Below, piece after piece: positions 7,544-16,325 of a DNA stretch of 34,896 nucleotides. The DNA lies in NCBI GenBank assembly GCA_023391425.1, contig JAEWAX010000013.1, forward strand, positions 1 to 34,896. The letters run 5' to 3'. The notes beneath the pieces are model-generated. The model saw only the letters and a list, made by a program, of their open reading frames with translations. It was not told the origin of the DNA and did not search any database. Positions within the stretch are counted from its first letter, which is position 1. Each line of letters starts with the position of its first letter. The DNA is from Bacillota bacterium. Its GTDB lineage: Bacteria > Bacillota > Clostridia > Acetivibrionales > DSM-1351. Both the position numbers and the translations under genes were made by a program.

Positions 7544-8554
7544 ATGAAAGCCTTTTTTATTGAAAAACCTCGTATCGGTGTAGTACGAGATACAGAAATA
7601 CCTGTTCCCGCTGATGATGAGATACTTCTTGAGGTTAAGGCTGCAGGTGTTTGTGGTACAGATGTGCACATATATAAGGGTGAATATTTTGGGAGTTATC
7701 CAAGAATACCAGGTCATGAATTTTCTGGTGTGGTAGCTAACATTGGAAAAAAGGTTACAAAGTTCAAGGTTGGACAGCATGTTGCAGCAGACCCAAACAT
7801 ATTCTGTGAAGCATGCGATGCTTGTAAAGAAAATCGTCAGAATTTTTGTGTAGACATGCATGCTGTTGGTGTTACAAGACATGGAGCCTTTGCTCAGTAT
7901 CTGACTGTACCAGAGCGTTGTGTATTTGATATATCTGGACTAAGCTTCACTGAGGCCTCAATGGTAGAACCTTTATCATGTGTGGTTTATGGGCAAGAAA
8001 AGGCAGGTATACCCTTAGGAGCCTCTGTACTTATATTTGGTGCAGGACCAATAGGGCTTATGCATTCTCAGCTTGCTGCGATAAATGGTGCAGCAAGTGT
8101 CACTGTTGTTGATCTCTTTGAGGATAAGCTTGCTTTAGCAAAAAAACTCGGAGCAGACTACACCTACACATCGTCAGAATTTGAAAAGCTTGGATTGGTT
8201 AATTCTTTTGAAGTTGTTATCGATTGTACTGGTGTACCAAGAGTTATAGAGGGCGAAATAAAATATGTAAAGGACTCGGGTACAATACTCTTCTTTGGCG
8301 TATGTCCTGACAATAGTGCAATAACAATAAATCCATATGAAGTGTTTAAACGTGAACTAAAGATTTGCGGAAGCTTTGCACTTAAAAAGACTTATGGAAA
8401 AGCAGTTGCCCTTGCTAAAAGTAATAAGATTAATTTGATAGACCTTGTAGATAAGAGGCTTTTACTTGATGAGGCGCCAAAACTTTTTGAAGATATAATG
8501 TCTGGAAATTCAGGACTTAAGACTATATTTTATCCTAATGGAATTGAAAAATAA
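7544..8554 (+). CDS. Zinc-binding alcohol/polyol dehydrogenase (MDR family)
   Basis: A 336-residue medium-chain dehydrogenase. Catalytic-zinc residues Cys37, His58, Glu59 and Glu142 are present, as are the four structural-zinc cysteines (88, 91, 94, 102) and the NAD-binding GAGPIG (166-171). It resembles the sorbitol/threonine dehydrogenase branch and should interconvert a secondary alcohol and a ketone with NAD(P). The frame is open to a TTG at 7508, but the ATG at 7544 follows AAAGGAG at proper distance and gives the usual MKA start. It is the third gene of the LacI operon, 18 bp before a second MDR enzyme. The substrate is not readable; a polyol or keto-sugar is inferred from context. Confidence 0.87.
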   Translation: MKAFFIEKPRIGVVRDTEIPVPADDEILLEVKAAGVCGTDVHIYKGEYFGSYPRIPGHEFSGVVANIGKKVTKFKVGQHVAADPNIFCEACDACKENRQNFCVDMHAVGVTRHGAFAQYLTVPERCVFDISGLSFTEASMVEPLSCVVYGQEKAGIPLGASVLIFGAGPIGLMHSQLAAINGAASVTVVDLFEDKLALAKKLGADYTYTSSEFEKLGLVNSFEVVIDCTGVPRVIEGEIKYVKDSGTILFFGVCPDNSAITINPYEVFKRELKICGSFALKKTYGKAVALAKSNKINLIDLVDKRLLLDEAPKLFEDIMSGNSGLKTIFYPNGIEK

Positions 8555-8572
8555 TATGGAGGAGGAGATTAT

Positions 8573-9595
8573 ATGTTACGTGCAACAATGACAAAACCTG
8601 GTGAAATTATATTTGAGGACATACAGGTTCCAGCTATAAAAGATAATCAAGTACTAATTAAAATGTCAAGGATAGGTGTGTGTGGTTCAGACATGCATGT
8701 TTATCATGGGAAACATCCATATACCTCATATCCTGTTGTTCAAGGACATGAAGTTACAGCTGTTGTAGAAAAGTGTGGTAATGGAGTTGTGGATTTTGCA
8801 CCAGGGGATAGAGTGACTGTTCAACCGCAAGTATTCTGTGGTGAGTGTGCAATGTGTAGAGAAGGAAATTATCATATTTGTGAGAGCCTTAAGGTAATGG
8901 GATTTCAAACAGAAGGTATGGCACAGGAGTTCTTCCTGGTAGACCAAGCAAAGCTAATACACATACCCGATGAGCTAGATCTTGACTCTGGTGCACTTAT
9001 AGAGCCTGTTGCTGTTGGTGTTCATGCTGTAAGGCGATTAGGAAATGTTAAAGGTAAAAAGGTATTGGTATTTGGTGCAGGTCCTATTGGAAATCTCACA
9101 GCTCAGGCTGCAAAAGCAATGGGTGCAGCAAGTGTTATGATAGTAGATTTAAGCGATTATAGAATACAAAAGGCTATAGAGTGTGGAATAGATTTTTGTG
9201 TTAATACAGCTAAGGAAGATTTAAAGAAAGCAGTTTTCGAGAATTTTGGTAAAGATGGTGCAGATGCAATATTTGAATGTATTGGTGTTCAGCCTACAAT
9301 GGATCAGGCTATATCCATAGCTAGTAAAGGTACTACTATAATGGTTGTAGGCGTATTTGGTGATATACCAATGGTGGATCTCGGGCTTGTACAAGATAGA
9401 GAGCTAACTCTGCGTGGTACACTTATGTATAAAAGAGAGGATTTTGATGATGCAATAAGGTTCATGGCTAACAAGGAAATTGTAGTAACACCACTTATTT
9501 CACGCCATTTTGCATTCAGAGATTATCTTAAGGCATATAAATTTATTGAAGAGTCTAAAGACCAAGCTATGAAAATTTTAATTGATTTATATTAA
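8573..9595 (+). CDS. Zinc-binding alcohol/polyol dehydrogenase (MDR family)
   Basis: A second MDR enzyme of 340 residues, only moderately like its neighbour. Catalytic-zinc residues are Cys37, His59, Glu60 and Glu144; structural-zinc cysteines are 89, 92, 95 and 103; the cofactor motif GAGPIG is at 168-173, followed by IVDLSDYR, whose Asp after the second strand favours NAD over NADP. The start ATG has GGAGGAG upstream. The pair of MDR genes suggests two consecutive or opposite redox steps, for example oxidation of one carbon and reduction of another to invert configuration. That is inference; the substrate is unknown. Confidence 0.87.
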   Translation: MLRATMTKPGEIIFEDIQVPAIKDNQVLIKMSRIGVCGSDMHVYHGKHPYTSYPVVQGHEVTAVVEKCGNGVVDFAPGDRVTVQPQVFCGECAMCREGNYHICESLKVMGFQTEGMAQEFFLVDQAKLIHIPDELDLDSGALIEPVAVGVHAVRRLGNVKGKKVLVFGAGPIGNLTAQAAKAMGAASVMIVDLSDYRIQKAIECGIDFCVNTAKEDLKKAVFENFGKDGADAIFECIGVQPTMDQAISIASKGTTIMVVGVFGDIPMVDLGLVQDRELTLRGTLMYKREDFDDAIRFMANKEIVVTPLISRHFAFRDYLKAYKFIEESKDQAMKILIDLY

Positions 9596-9651
9596 GGGTA
9601 ATAATGCATATTTTAATTCTTACAATAAACTTTTGAAAGTTGGGGTGTATT

Positions 9652-10611
9652 ATGATTGACGTTGTGGCTCTTGGTGAGCTTCTCATAGATTTTACACAGA
9701 TTCGTTCTGGCGATGAAACCGTTAGATGCTTTGAACAGAATCCTGGTGGGGCACCGGCTAATGTGTTAGCTGTATTATCTAAATTTGGTTGTAAGTGCGC
9801 ATTTATTGGTAAAGTTGGAAACGATATGTTCGGAGAGTTTTTAAGGAACAAACTTTTAGATCTCTCAATAGATTGCCGAAATCTTGTTTTAGATTCAGAA
9901 CACAATACAACCTTGGCATTTGTTTCACTAGATGAAAAAGGCGACAGAAGCTTTAGTTTTTATAGAAATCATGGTGCAGATACATGTCTTTCAGAAGAGG
10001 AAATTGATCTAGATCTTATAAATGATTGTAAGCTATTTCATTTTGGAACGTTATCAATGACTCATGAGCCCTCACTTTCCGCAACAATCAAAGCAGTTGA
10101 ATATGCTAAGGCATGTGGAAAAATAATATCCTTTGACCCAAATTACAGAGCACTTTTGTGGGATAATGAGGAGAGTGCAATAACAGCAATGAAATGTGGA
10201 CTTAAGTATGCTAATATTGCCAAGCTTTCTCTTGAGGAAGCCCAAATGGTTACAGGTAAAACATGGCCTGATGACTGTTTGAAAGAACTCCTTAAATATG
10301 GACTTCGCTTTGTGGCTATAACAATGGGAGCTCAAGGCTGTGTTTATGCTACAGAGAAGTACAGGGGTGGTTTTACAGAGTTCCCAGCTAATGTTGTGGA
10401 CACAACAGGTGCAGGGGATAATTTTTGGGGAACACTTATATTCGGATTGTTAAACAATGGTATAGATGTAGATAAAATTTCAGAGACTAAGCTTTCTGAA
10501 ATTGTGCTTATGGCAAATATTGCTGCTGCAATGAGTACTGAGAAAAAAGGTGCAATACCTTCAATACCTGATTTAGATAGGGTTAAGGAAGCCTTAGTGA
10601 AAATAAGGTAG
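9652..10611 (+). CDS. PfkB family sugar kinase, fructokinase-like
   Basis: A 319-residue ribokinase/PfkB-family kinase. PfkB signature 1 is at about 32-46 (GGAPANVLAVLSKFG) and signature 2 at 250-260 (DTTGAGDNFWG), with catalytic base Asp256. The combination DPNYR (162-166), GAGD-FWG and overall length fits fructokinases. The start is the ATG at 9652 after GGGGTG; an upstream TTG in frame lacks a ribosome site. As the last gene of the LacI operon it probably feeds the product of the preceding dehydrogenases into glycolysis, most simply fructose to fructose-6-phosphate. With the allulose epimerase at 27360 this makes a coherent pathway. Other ketoses cannot be excluded. Confidence 0.85.
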   Translation: MIDVVALGELLIDFTQIRSGDETVRCFEQNPGGAPANVLAVLSKFGCKCAFIGKVGNDMFGEFLRNKLLDLSIDCRNLVLDSEHNTTLAFVSLDEKGDRSFSFYRNHGADTCLSEEEIDLDLINDCKLFHFGTLSMTHEPSLSATIKAVEYAKACGKIISFDPNYRALLWDNEESAITAMKCGLKYANIAKLSLEEAQMVTGKTWPDDCLKELLKYGLRFVAITMGAQGCVYATEKYRGGFTEFPANVVDTTGAGDNFWGTLIFGLLNNGIDVDKISETKLSEIVLMANIAAAMSTEKKGAIPSIPDLDRVKEALVKIR

Positions 10612-10630
10612 TATGAAATAGTGCAAAACA

Positions 10631-10679
10631 AACCCTCATTGAGATGAGAATATAATATCTTAATGAGGGGTTGTTTTTT
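10631..10679. terminator. Bidirectional terminator between converging operons
   Basis: The arms at 10631-10645 and 10657-10672 pair with one bulge and one wobble. T-rich tails follow on both strands (TTGTTTTTT on +; TTTGTTTTG on -), so it can end both the LacI operon and the opposing dehydrogenase operon. Confidence 0.8.
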
Positions 10680-10685
10680 GTACTC

Positions 10686-10966
10686 TTATTTTATAGTTGA
10701 AAGGGATTTCATATCTTGTTTTAGATTCTGATAAATAGAATGATATAGCTTATAATACTGGTCATATTTCTTTTTATTATCATCGTTTGGTATAATTTTT
10801 TTGTTTAAACTTGCCACTTCTTAACATCCTCATAAGTTAGTAGCCCAGTTCCAATTCCAGCCAACATAATATCTAAATCCTGCGATATCAGATTGCCCTC
10901 AGTATCAATCATAATTGTTTTTGTTCCAGACGTTCCGATATCAGTACCCAATAGGTAGTTCGTACA
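10686..10966 (-). pseudogene. Remnant of an FGGY (xylulokinase-like) carbohydrate kinase
   Basis: Read on the minus strand, the frame starting near 10957 gives YLLGTDIGTSGTKT followed by IMIDTEGNLIS, the N-terminal phosphate-binding motif of FGGY kinases, without a start codon. It runs directly into DIMLAGIGTGLLTYEDVKKW, which resembles the far C-terminal part of the same family, then hits a stop. A different frame carries on with IIPNDDNKKKYDQYYKLYHS and ends at 10686, resembling the xylulokinase C-terminal tail. So nearly all of a ~500-residue gene has been lost by internal deletion, with a frameshift and a lost start in what remains. It directly follows the dehydrogenase gene at 10976 and was probably the last gene of that operon. 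Confidence 0.7.
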
Positions 10967-10975
10967 AAATCTTCT

Positions 10976-12055
10976 TTATTCAAAGGTAATTGCAACTTTC
11001 AAATCACCATATTTTCCAGAAGCGTATTCAAAAGCTGTTTCCCATTCTTCAATTGTAAAAGTTTTTGAAACTAAACCATTAGTTTTTAAATTACCATTTT
11101 TTATATTTTCAATTACAAAGGGGTAGCAGTATGGACTTAGATGTGAACCAAGAACATCCAGTTCTTTCCTGTCACCAATAATTGACCAGTCTACGGTAGT
11201 TGGTTCTCCAAATACACTGAATTCCACAAATCGTCCTAATTTTCTTATCATTTTAAGTCCTTGAACAACACTTGATGGATGCCCTGTGGCTTCGATATAA
11301 ATATCACAGCCATAACCATCGGTCAGCTTCATAATTTCTTCCACTACATTAACCTTTGAGGGGTTCCAAACTATATCTGCACCATATTCCTTTGCTTTTT
11401 CCAATCGGCCATCAACCATATCAAGTACAATTAATTTTGTAGGATTTTGCATTCTTGCATATGTGATCATACCAAGACCAAGAGTTCCTGCTCCAGAAAT
11501 AACTACCACATCATCATTACGAATCTGTGCTCTGTCTACTGCATGTTTGGAACATCCGTAAGGTTCAATCAATAGAGCAGCACTCAGAGGTATTTCTTCT
11601 GGCACTTTTGAAATCACACAGGTTTTAGGAAATCTTACATATTCAGCCATACCTCCGTTGTTACCTTTTTGGAAACCAAAAATTGCATGGGGTTGGCACA
11701 TCCAATATCTACCAGTCTTGCAGAATTTGCACTCACCACATGGAACAATCTGATCTGCTATAATTCTTTCACCAATAGTATAATCTTTTACATTTTCTCC
11801 TATTTGAACGATATGCCCTAAAAATTCATGTCCTGGAATAAATGGTGGTTCTACCCATGCTGGTTGGTTATCATCACCCCAATACATAGCTGCACCATGT
11901 TGGCACTTCAGGTCACTTGCGCAAACACCACAGCCTTCTGTTTTGATGATGATATCATCTGGTCCACATTCTGGTGTAAGATAATTTGTTTCTAAACGGT
12001 AATCCCCTTTTCCATATGCTACTAAAGCTTTCATTGTTGTTGGTACATTTCGCAT
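10976..12055 (-). CDS. Zinc-binding polyol dehydrogenase, erythritol/threitol dehydrogenase-like
   Basis: A 359-residue MDR dehydrogenase: catalytic-zinc Cys45, His76, Glu77 and Glu164; structural-zinc cysteines 106, 109, 112 and 120; cofactor motif GAGTLG at 188-193. The insertion between the zinc Cys and the PPFIPGHEF motif (MYWGDDNQPAWVEP) is, from memory, typical of proteins annotated as erythritol/L-threitol dehydrogenase, making the C4 ketose erythrulose a possible product; a xylitol- or ribitol-type reaction is equally open. The start ATG at 12055 follows AAGGGGGG. It is the last intact gene of the long minus operon; the kinase remnant directly downstream suggests it once supplied a ketose to a kinase. 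Confidence 0.82.
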   Translation of the reverse strand: MRNVPTTMKALVAYGKGDYRLETNYLTPECGPDDIIIKTEGCGVCASDLKCQHGAAMYWGDDNQPAWVEPPFIPGHEFLGHIVQIGENVKDYTIGERIIADQIVPCGECKFCKTGRYWMCQPHAIFGFQKGNNGGMAEYVRFPKTCVISKVPEEIPLSAALLIEPYGCSKHAVDRAQIRNDDVVVISGAGTLGLGMITYARMQNPTKLIVLDMVDGRLEKAKEYGADIVWNPSKVNVVEEIMKLTDGYGCDIYIEATGHPSSVVQGLKMIRKLGRFVEFSVFGEPTTVDWSIIGDRKELDVLGSHLSPYCYPFVIENIKNGNLKTNGLVSKTFTIEEWETAFEYASGKYGDLKVAITFE

Positions 12056-12158
12056 TATGTTTCCCCCCTTGATTATTTAATAAATGTTTTATGTTAATAA
12101 ATTTTTATTTTTAATGAAAAAGTACATTTGCCCATGAATACAATTCATTTTTTATAAT

Positions 12159-13457
12159 TTAGACGATGGCACCCTGTTCGATTAACTTTTTGACTAGAAG
12201 CTCAGTGTTCATTCTACTCATGGAACAATGACTTTGAACACAAATAGCTGCAGCTGTACCTGCTGCTTGACCCATTGCCATACAGGTTGCCATAACTCGA
12301 ATTGAACCGAAAGCAGAGTTATCGGCACACACGGTGCGTCCAGCAGTAATCAGATTCTTACTGTTTACAGGGACAAGTACACCATAAGGGATATTGTATT
12401 CTTGTTTTAGACTAATGCAATCCTGTTCTATGCTATCGGGCTTATGAATATCTATTACGTGAGTTCCCTTTGCAATAGTATCCTTAAATGCCTTTGGATT
12501 GAGTACATCGTCTGCTGTCATCTTATACATTCCGACAATACGGTAGGTTTCGCGTACTCCTGCCTGTGTGCCCGATTTTAGGAGCCAACAATTTTTGAAA
12601 GCAGGGAAATTCTCACGCATAATATTTATCACTTTGAATAAATTTTCACGTAAAATGCATTCAGTCTTGGTAAATTGTTCAGGAGAGCTTGCATCGGTGC
12701 TTTCACGTAACAAATTAATTGTAACTATACCATCGCGAAAATGCCTGCTTATCCATGGTCCGCCGAATATTGGCATCTCACCCTTTTGGTTAAGTTCGCT
12801 TAATCTTCCGCGTATTTCAGCACTGATAGGCATTTTTTCATCTACGGCATCTGCAAATAAATCTTTGAGTGCATCAGTATCGACACCGCCAAGTTGAAAC
12901 CATAGAGACGCAGGCTGTAGCTTGGTTTCCTTGGTAGTTTCAAATCCTGCTGCACGTACCAGGTCTGCATCACCTGTACAGTCAATAGCCGCCTTACATT
13001 CATATGCGACCCGTCCCGCCTTGTTCTGTACGATGACATGACTAACCTTCCCATCAGTCGTCATAACACAATCTGAAAAATAAGTATGATATAGCAGCGT
13101 AACACCGCTTTCAAGAAGTAATTGCTGAGCTGCCAGTTTGAATACCTCATCGTCTACGGGAACATTTCCACTATCAAGTGAAATGTCAGCACCATTGAGA
13201 GCGCTTATCCGTTTCATAAGCTCAAAAGGGATTCCATCGATAATCAACTTTTTCTTTTTCTTAAATATGCTAATAGGAGTTACAAGGGCACTTGATGCCA
13301 TACCTCCTACAAATCCATAACGCTCAATCAATAGTGTCTTTGCACCGTTTCTGGCTGCAGCAACTGCTGCAATAATACCAGAAGGCCCGCCTCCACATAC
13401 AATTACATCATAACTATCTATCACTGGTATTTTATTTTCGTTTTCACTAATAAACAT
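12159..13457 (-). CDS. FAD-dependent oxidoreductase (FAD_oxidored family), divergent type
   Basis: A 432-residue flavoprotein. It has the Rossmann motif GGGPSG (22-27) and IERYGFVGG, an IDCTGDADLVRAAG block, GVRETYRIVGMY in the second half, and AGRTVCAD...RVMATCMAMGQAAG at the C-terminus, all features of the FAD_oxidored family. It differs from the type A and type B proteins of this locus in the region after the FAD motif (IFKKKKKLIIDGIP) and lacks their THRAHASYR or GSATRM blocks. It starts 18 bp after its upstream neighbour stops, with AGGAGG. Cytoplasmic; substrate unknown, but the operon context of a sugar importer points to a carbohydrate. Confidence 0.85.
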   Translation of the reverse strand: MFISENENKIPVIDSYDVIVCGGGPSGIIAAVAAARNGAKTLLIERYGFVGGMASSALVTPISIFKKKKKLIIDGIPFELMKRISALNGADISLDSGNVPVDDEVFKLAAQQLLLESGVTLLYHTYFSDCVMTTDGKVSHVIVQNKAGRVAYECKAAIDCTGDADLVRAAGFETTKETKLQPASLWFQLGGVDTDALKDLFADAVDEKMPISAEIRGRLSELNQKGEMPIFGGPWISRHFRDGIVTINLLRESTDASSPEQFTKTECILRENLFKVINIMRENFPAFKNCWLLKSGTQAGVRETYRIVGMYKMTADDVLNPKAFKDTIAKGTHVIDIHKPDSIEQDCISLKQEYNIPYGVLVPVNSKNLITAGRTVCADNSAFGSIRVMATCMAMGQAAGTAAAICVQSHCSMSRMNTELLVKKLIEQGAIV

Positions 13458-13475
13458 AGTTACCTCCTAAAATTT

Positions 13476-14783
13476 TCAATCGAAAAGATCAACTCCGCGT
13501 TCAATTAAAACCTTTTGAACTTCGTGAAAATCTACCTCACGAGGCATTATTTCCTTCTGTGCCGCTAGTGCTGCCGTTACGCCAGCTGCCTCACCTATTG
13601 CCATGCAAATCGACATAACTCGATATGACGCATGTGCACGGTGTGTTCCAGAAATACATCTGCCAGCAAGAATTAAACCATCTAAGCTTTTTGGAATCAA
13701 ACTGCGCAAAGGAATATCATAGGGATTTACTTCCTCTGGTACACCCTCAGCCTGTGCGCTACCTGCAGGATTATGAATGTCCACTATAAAGCTTGCCTTA
13801 TGGACAATAACGTCTTCAAACCGACGTCCTGTACAAAGATCTGAGTCTTTAAGTATATATTGGCCAATAAAACGACGAGTCTCACGGACTCCAAGCGTAT
13901 TTGCTGTGCTTTTTACAAAGCAATTCTGATAACCATCAACATTTTTTCGCAGGAAATCAGTTACAATATCAATTTGCGCGCGTAAATCAATTTCTGCTCT
14001 TTCTAAATCATCGCTTGATAGCGCAGAAATGCCATTTGACTGTGTTGTATTTATAACACGTTCACCGGGAACTGCAGTGCGAAATGAACGGACAGATGCT
14101 GCATTAGGTGGTAAATGGCCTTCACTGCAAAGTCTGGTAGTATAATCAAGAAACCTCTCACCCTTGTAAGTAACGTGGTCTAGTTCACCTATACAGGTAA
14201 GTGCATCGTCCTCGACACCCTGCAATCGGAACATCAAAGTAACAGGTTGTAATAGTGAATCGCCTTCGCGTCCCATTTCATATTCAGCACCTGCAAAGTA
14301 TGCAACATCACCGTCTCCAGATGCATCAACAAAGGATTTTGCTCGAATTACCTTCATGCCTGTCTTTTCAGAAATGACAATGCCCGTAAGCTTTTTGCCA
14401 TCAGTTATGGCATCGACAACAGGGGTTTGGATATATATCTTAACGCCTGCTTCATGAGCAAAATCTATAAGCACGCGTTTTGCTTTTTCAAAATCATGTG
14501 TCTGCTGCGTGATGCCTGTTTCATCACTTTCTGGAACACCGAGACGTACAATAAGCTCATCCCGTAAGGTCCCGTTTGATACGCTACCGAGGATTGGTGC
14601 AACTGCACCATTTGTCAAATTACCGCCAAGTGTACCATAGCGCTCAATTAATGCGGTTTTAGCTCCCATCCGTGCTGCGGAAACAGCTGCACAAATACCA
14701 GCAGGACCAGAACCGATGACAACAACATCATATCGTGCTGCTATCTGTAAAGATTTCTGATAGGGTACTGATTCAAAACTCAT
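13476..14783 (-). CDS. FAD-dependent oxidoreductase (FAD_oxidored family), type A
   Basis: A 435-residue flavoprotein closely related to the one at 6146-7447: the same IERYGTLGGNLTNG start after GSGPAG (24-29), GVRETRRFIGQYILKD, FIVDIHNPAG and GRCISGTHRAHASYRVM. The frame is open 29 codons further upstream, but the ATG at 14783 has AGGAGGAG just before it, and the extra residues would overlap the previous gene and its downstream hairpin, so I chose 14783. It is the middle of three consecutive flavoprotein genes. The strong likeness to a gene in a separate, LacI-controlled operon 7 kb away suggests duplication within the locus or parallel pathways for related substrates. Confidence 0.86.
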   Translation of the reverse strand: MSFESVPYQKSLQIAARYDVVVIGSGPAGICAAVSAARMGAKTALIERYGTLGGNLTNGAVAPILGSVSNGTLRDELIVRLGVPESDETGITQQTHDFEKAKRVLIDFAHEAGVKIYIQTPVVDAITDGKKLTGIVISEKTGMKVIRAKSFVDASGDGDVAYFAGAEYEMGREGDSLLQPVTLMFRLQGVEDDALTCIGELDHVTYKGERFLDYTTRLCSEGHLPPNAASVRSFRTAVPGERVINTTQSNGISALSSDDLERAEIDLRAQIDIVTDFLRKNVDGYQNCFVKSTANTLGVRETRRFIGQYILKDSDLCTGRRFEDVIVHKASFIVDIHNPAGSAQAEGVPEEVNPYDIPLRSLIPKSLDGLILAGRCISGTHRAHASYRVMSICMAIGEAAGVTAALAAQKEIMPREVDFHEVQKVLIERGVDLFD

Positions 14784-14810
14784 GGCTTGATCTCCTCCTA
14801 GGTTTCTAAT

Positions 14811-14850
14811 TATTAGTGCAGATAGCGTTTTGGTGGAATCTGCACTAATA
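14811..14850 (-). promoter_or_regulatory. Intercistronic hairpin between two flavoprotein genes
   Basis: TATTAGTGCAGAT (14811-14823) and its exact reverse complement (14838-14850) form a 13-bp perfect stem with a 14-nt loop. It lies between the stop at 14863 and the ribosome site of the next gene. No T-run follows in the direction of transcription, so an RNA processing, stability or partial-attenuation role is more likely than full termination. Confidence 0.6.
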
Positions 14851-14862
14851 ACATTGCAGTAG

Positions 14863-16236
14863 TTATTCACCTAAAAATGCACCTTGCTCTTTCAATGTTG
14901 TACGGAGATGGTTTACATCTATAGAAGCAGGGAGCTTACCGTCCTTAATGGCTAATGCCGCTGCAGTACCAGCAGCTTGACCGAATACAATACAGCAAGG
15001 TATCATACGAGTAGCTGAGCCTGCTATCGCATCGGCTGAAAGGGAACGTCCTGCTACAAGTAGATTGCTTACACCCTTTGGTACCAAGCAAGTGTATGGA
15101 ACACCAAAGTAAGGTCCTTTTTCTAAGGTATAATATGTTCCACCTGGGTCGTTCTTATTGTGAGTATCCATATTTGTTGCCAGCACAGCGATGGAGTTAT
15201 CCGGCACACGACAATTTATAACATCGTCCGCAGTCAGCTTGTACAGACCATCAATATGACGGGTTTCACGAATACCTATTTTTGCAGCTGTACCCATAAA
15301 CTTTGCATTCTCAAAACCAACAGCGTATTTCTTCATAAAATCGAATACTTTATGCACCTGCTTCATACCAATCAATTCAGCCTTGGTCAAATCCTCGGCA
15401 TTGGTTCCATCAATGTCTAATATACGAGATACATTTAAACGATACTCACCAGGTTCAGGACTCTCAAATAGACACACCTCTGCACGAGGGACATCGCCCC
15501 ATTCCTCCTGTTTTTCTCGAATTAACCAACTGAATGGACCATAGAAAGGACGAATCTCATCTTCATGCTCCTTGATGTGGGCATTCAATCGCTCAGTATC
15601 AACATTGCAAACTCGGAAAAACATAGTAGCTGGCTGCATGTTGCCATCGTTAACGTTGCCGAGTTCATATTTTACACCAGCTCTAGCTGCTACATCTGCA
15701 TCACCTGAACAATCGATTATGATTTTTGCACGAATGACTGACATTCCTGATTTGTTTGCAATCACCACACCAACGATTTTATCGTCTTCTTTTAGAACAT
15801 CTATAAACTGGGTGTGTAAGAGGATTTCTGCACCTGCTTCTAGAATCATATCAGAAGCAACCACTTTTAAGGCTTCATGGTCAAAAGGTCCTACATGATC
15901 ATGACCAATTTTGTAGTATCCTGCACGAGATGTTCTCGCTCTCACTTCACTAGGCTGAATAGCACCGCCTATTTCTTCCATACGGTTTACGATTTCTTCA
16001 AAAATACCTTTTATGATTTGCTTTTCGCTCTTTGCATCATACACAGTCATAAAAGGACCTACCAGACCGTTGGTAGCCTGTCCTCCAACACAGCCGGAAT
16101 CATCAATTACTAAGGTTTTTGCACCATTTCTTGCAGCGCAGATTGCCGCTCCAATACCAGCAGGACCTGCACCAACAACAAGAATATCTATATCACGATA
16201 AACTGGAAGTTCTTTAGTATAATTCACTTTGCTCAT
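14863..16236 (-). CDS. FAD-dependent oxidoreductase (FAD_oxidored family), type B
   Basis: A 457-residue flavoprotein, the first of three in the minus operon, directly after the solute-binding protein gene. The FAD motif is GAGPAG (22-27), then GGQATNGLVGPFMTVYD. The second half has IGIRETRHIDGLYKLTADDV and the C-terminal AGRSLSADAIAGSATRM...FGQAAGTAAALA. It has the same length and same block order (VGPFMT-D, KGIF-E, GGAI-PS-V) as the protein at 24410-25783, its nearest relative here. The second residue after the IDD motif differs from the usual IER, which may alter ribose binding of FAD. Cytoplasmic; substrate unknown. Confidence 0.85.
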   Translation of the reverse strand: MSKVNYTKELPVYRDIDILVVGAGPAGIGAAICAARNGAKTLVIDDSGCVGGQATNGLVGPFMTVYDAKSEKQIIKGIFEEIVNRMEEIGGAIQPSEVRARTSRAGYYKIGHDHVGPFDHEALKVVASDMILEAGAEILLHTQFIDVLKEDDKIVGVVIANKSGMSVIRAKIIIDCSGDADVAARAGVKYELGNVNDGNMQPATMFFRVCNVDTERLNAHIKEHEDEIRPFYGPFSWLIREKQEEWGDVPRAEVCLFESPEPGEYRLNVSRILDIDGTNAEDLTKAELIGMKQVHKVFDFMKKYAVGFENAKFMGTAAKIGIRETRHIDGLYKLTADDVINCRVPDNSIAVLATNMDTHNKNDPGGTYYTLEKGPYFGVPYTCLVPKGVSNLLVAGRSLSADAIAGSATRMIPCCIVFGQAAGTAAALAIKDGKLPASIDVNHLRTTLKEQGAFLGE

Positions 16237-16273
16237 TATAATCTCTCCTTATCATAGATTTCCCTATTTAGTG

Positions 16274-16303
16274 TTGTAGCAGCCCCATATGGGACTGCTA
16301 CAA
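16274..16303 (-). promoter_or_regulatory. Intercistronic hairpin downstream of the solute-binding protein gene
   Basis: TTGTAGCAG-x-CCC and GGG-x-CTGCTACAA form a 13-pair stem around ATAT. In the minus-strand RNA position x is a U-G wobble pair; on the plus strand it is a C/A mismatch. This supports RNA function on the minus strand. Such hairpins after a binding-protein gene often protect the upstream message, giving more binding protein than downstream enzyme. Confidence 0.6.
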
Positions 16304-16325
16304 GAATACACATTTGATATAAAAT

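Noticed and set aside
7505..7882. 125-codon minus-strand ORF
   Set aside because: Antisense to the zinc dehydrogenase start region, Cys/Tyr-rich as expected for a shadow frame.
12063..12158. ATGAAT-ACA-ATTCAT followed by T's (about 12133-12153) as a plus-strand terminator
   Set aside because: The stem is only six AT-rich pairs and no plus-strand transcript is expected there, since both flanking genes are on the minus strand.
14784..14870. N-terminal extension of the type A flavoprotein to 14870
   Set aside because: It overlaps the previous gene's end and the intercistronic hairpin; the ATG at 14783 has a strong ribosome site.
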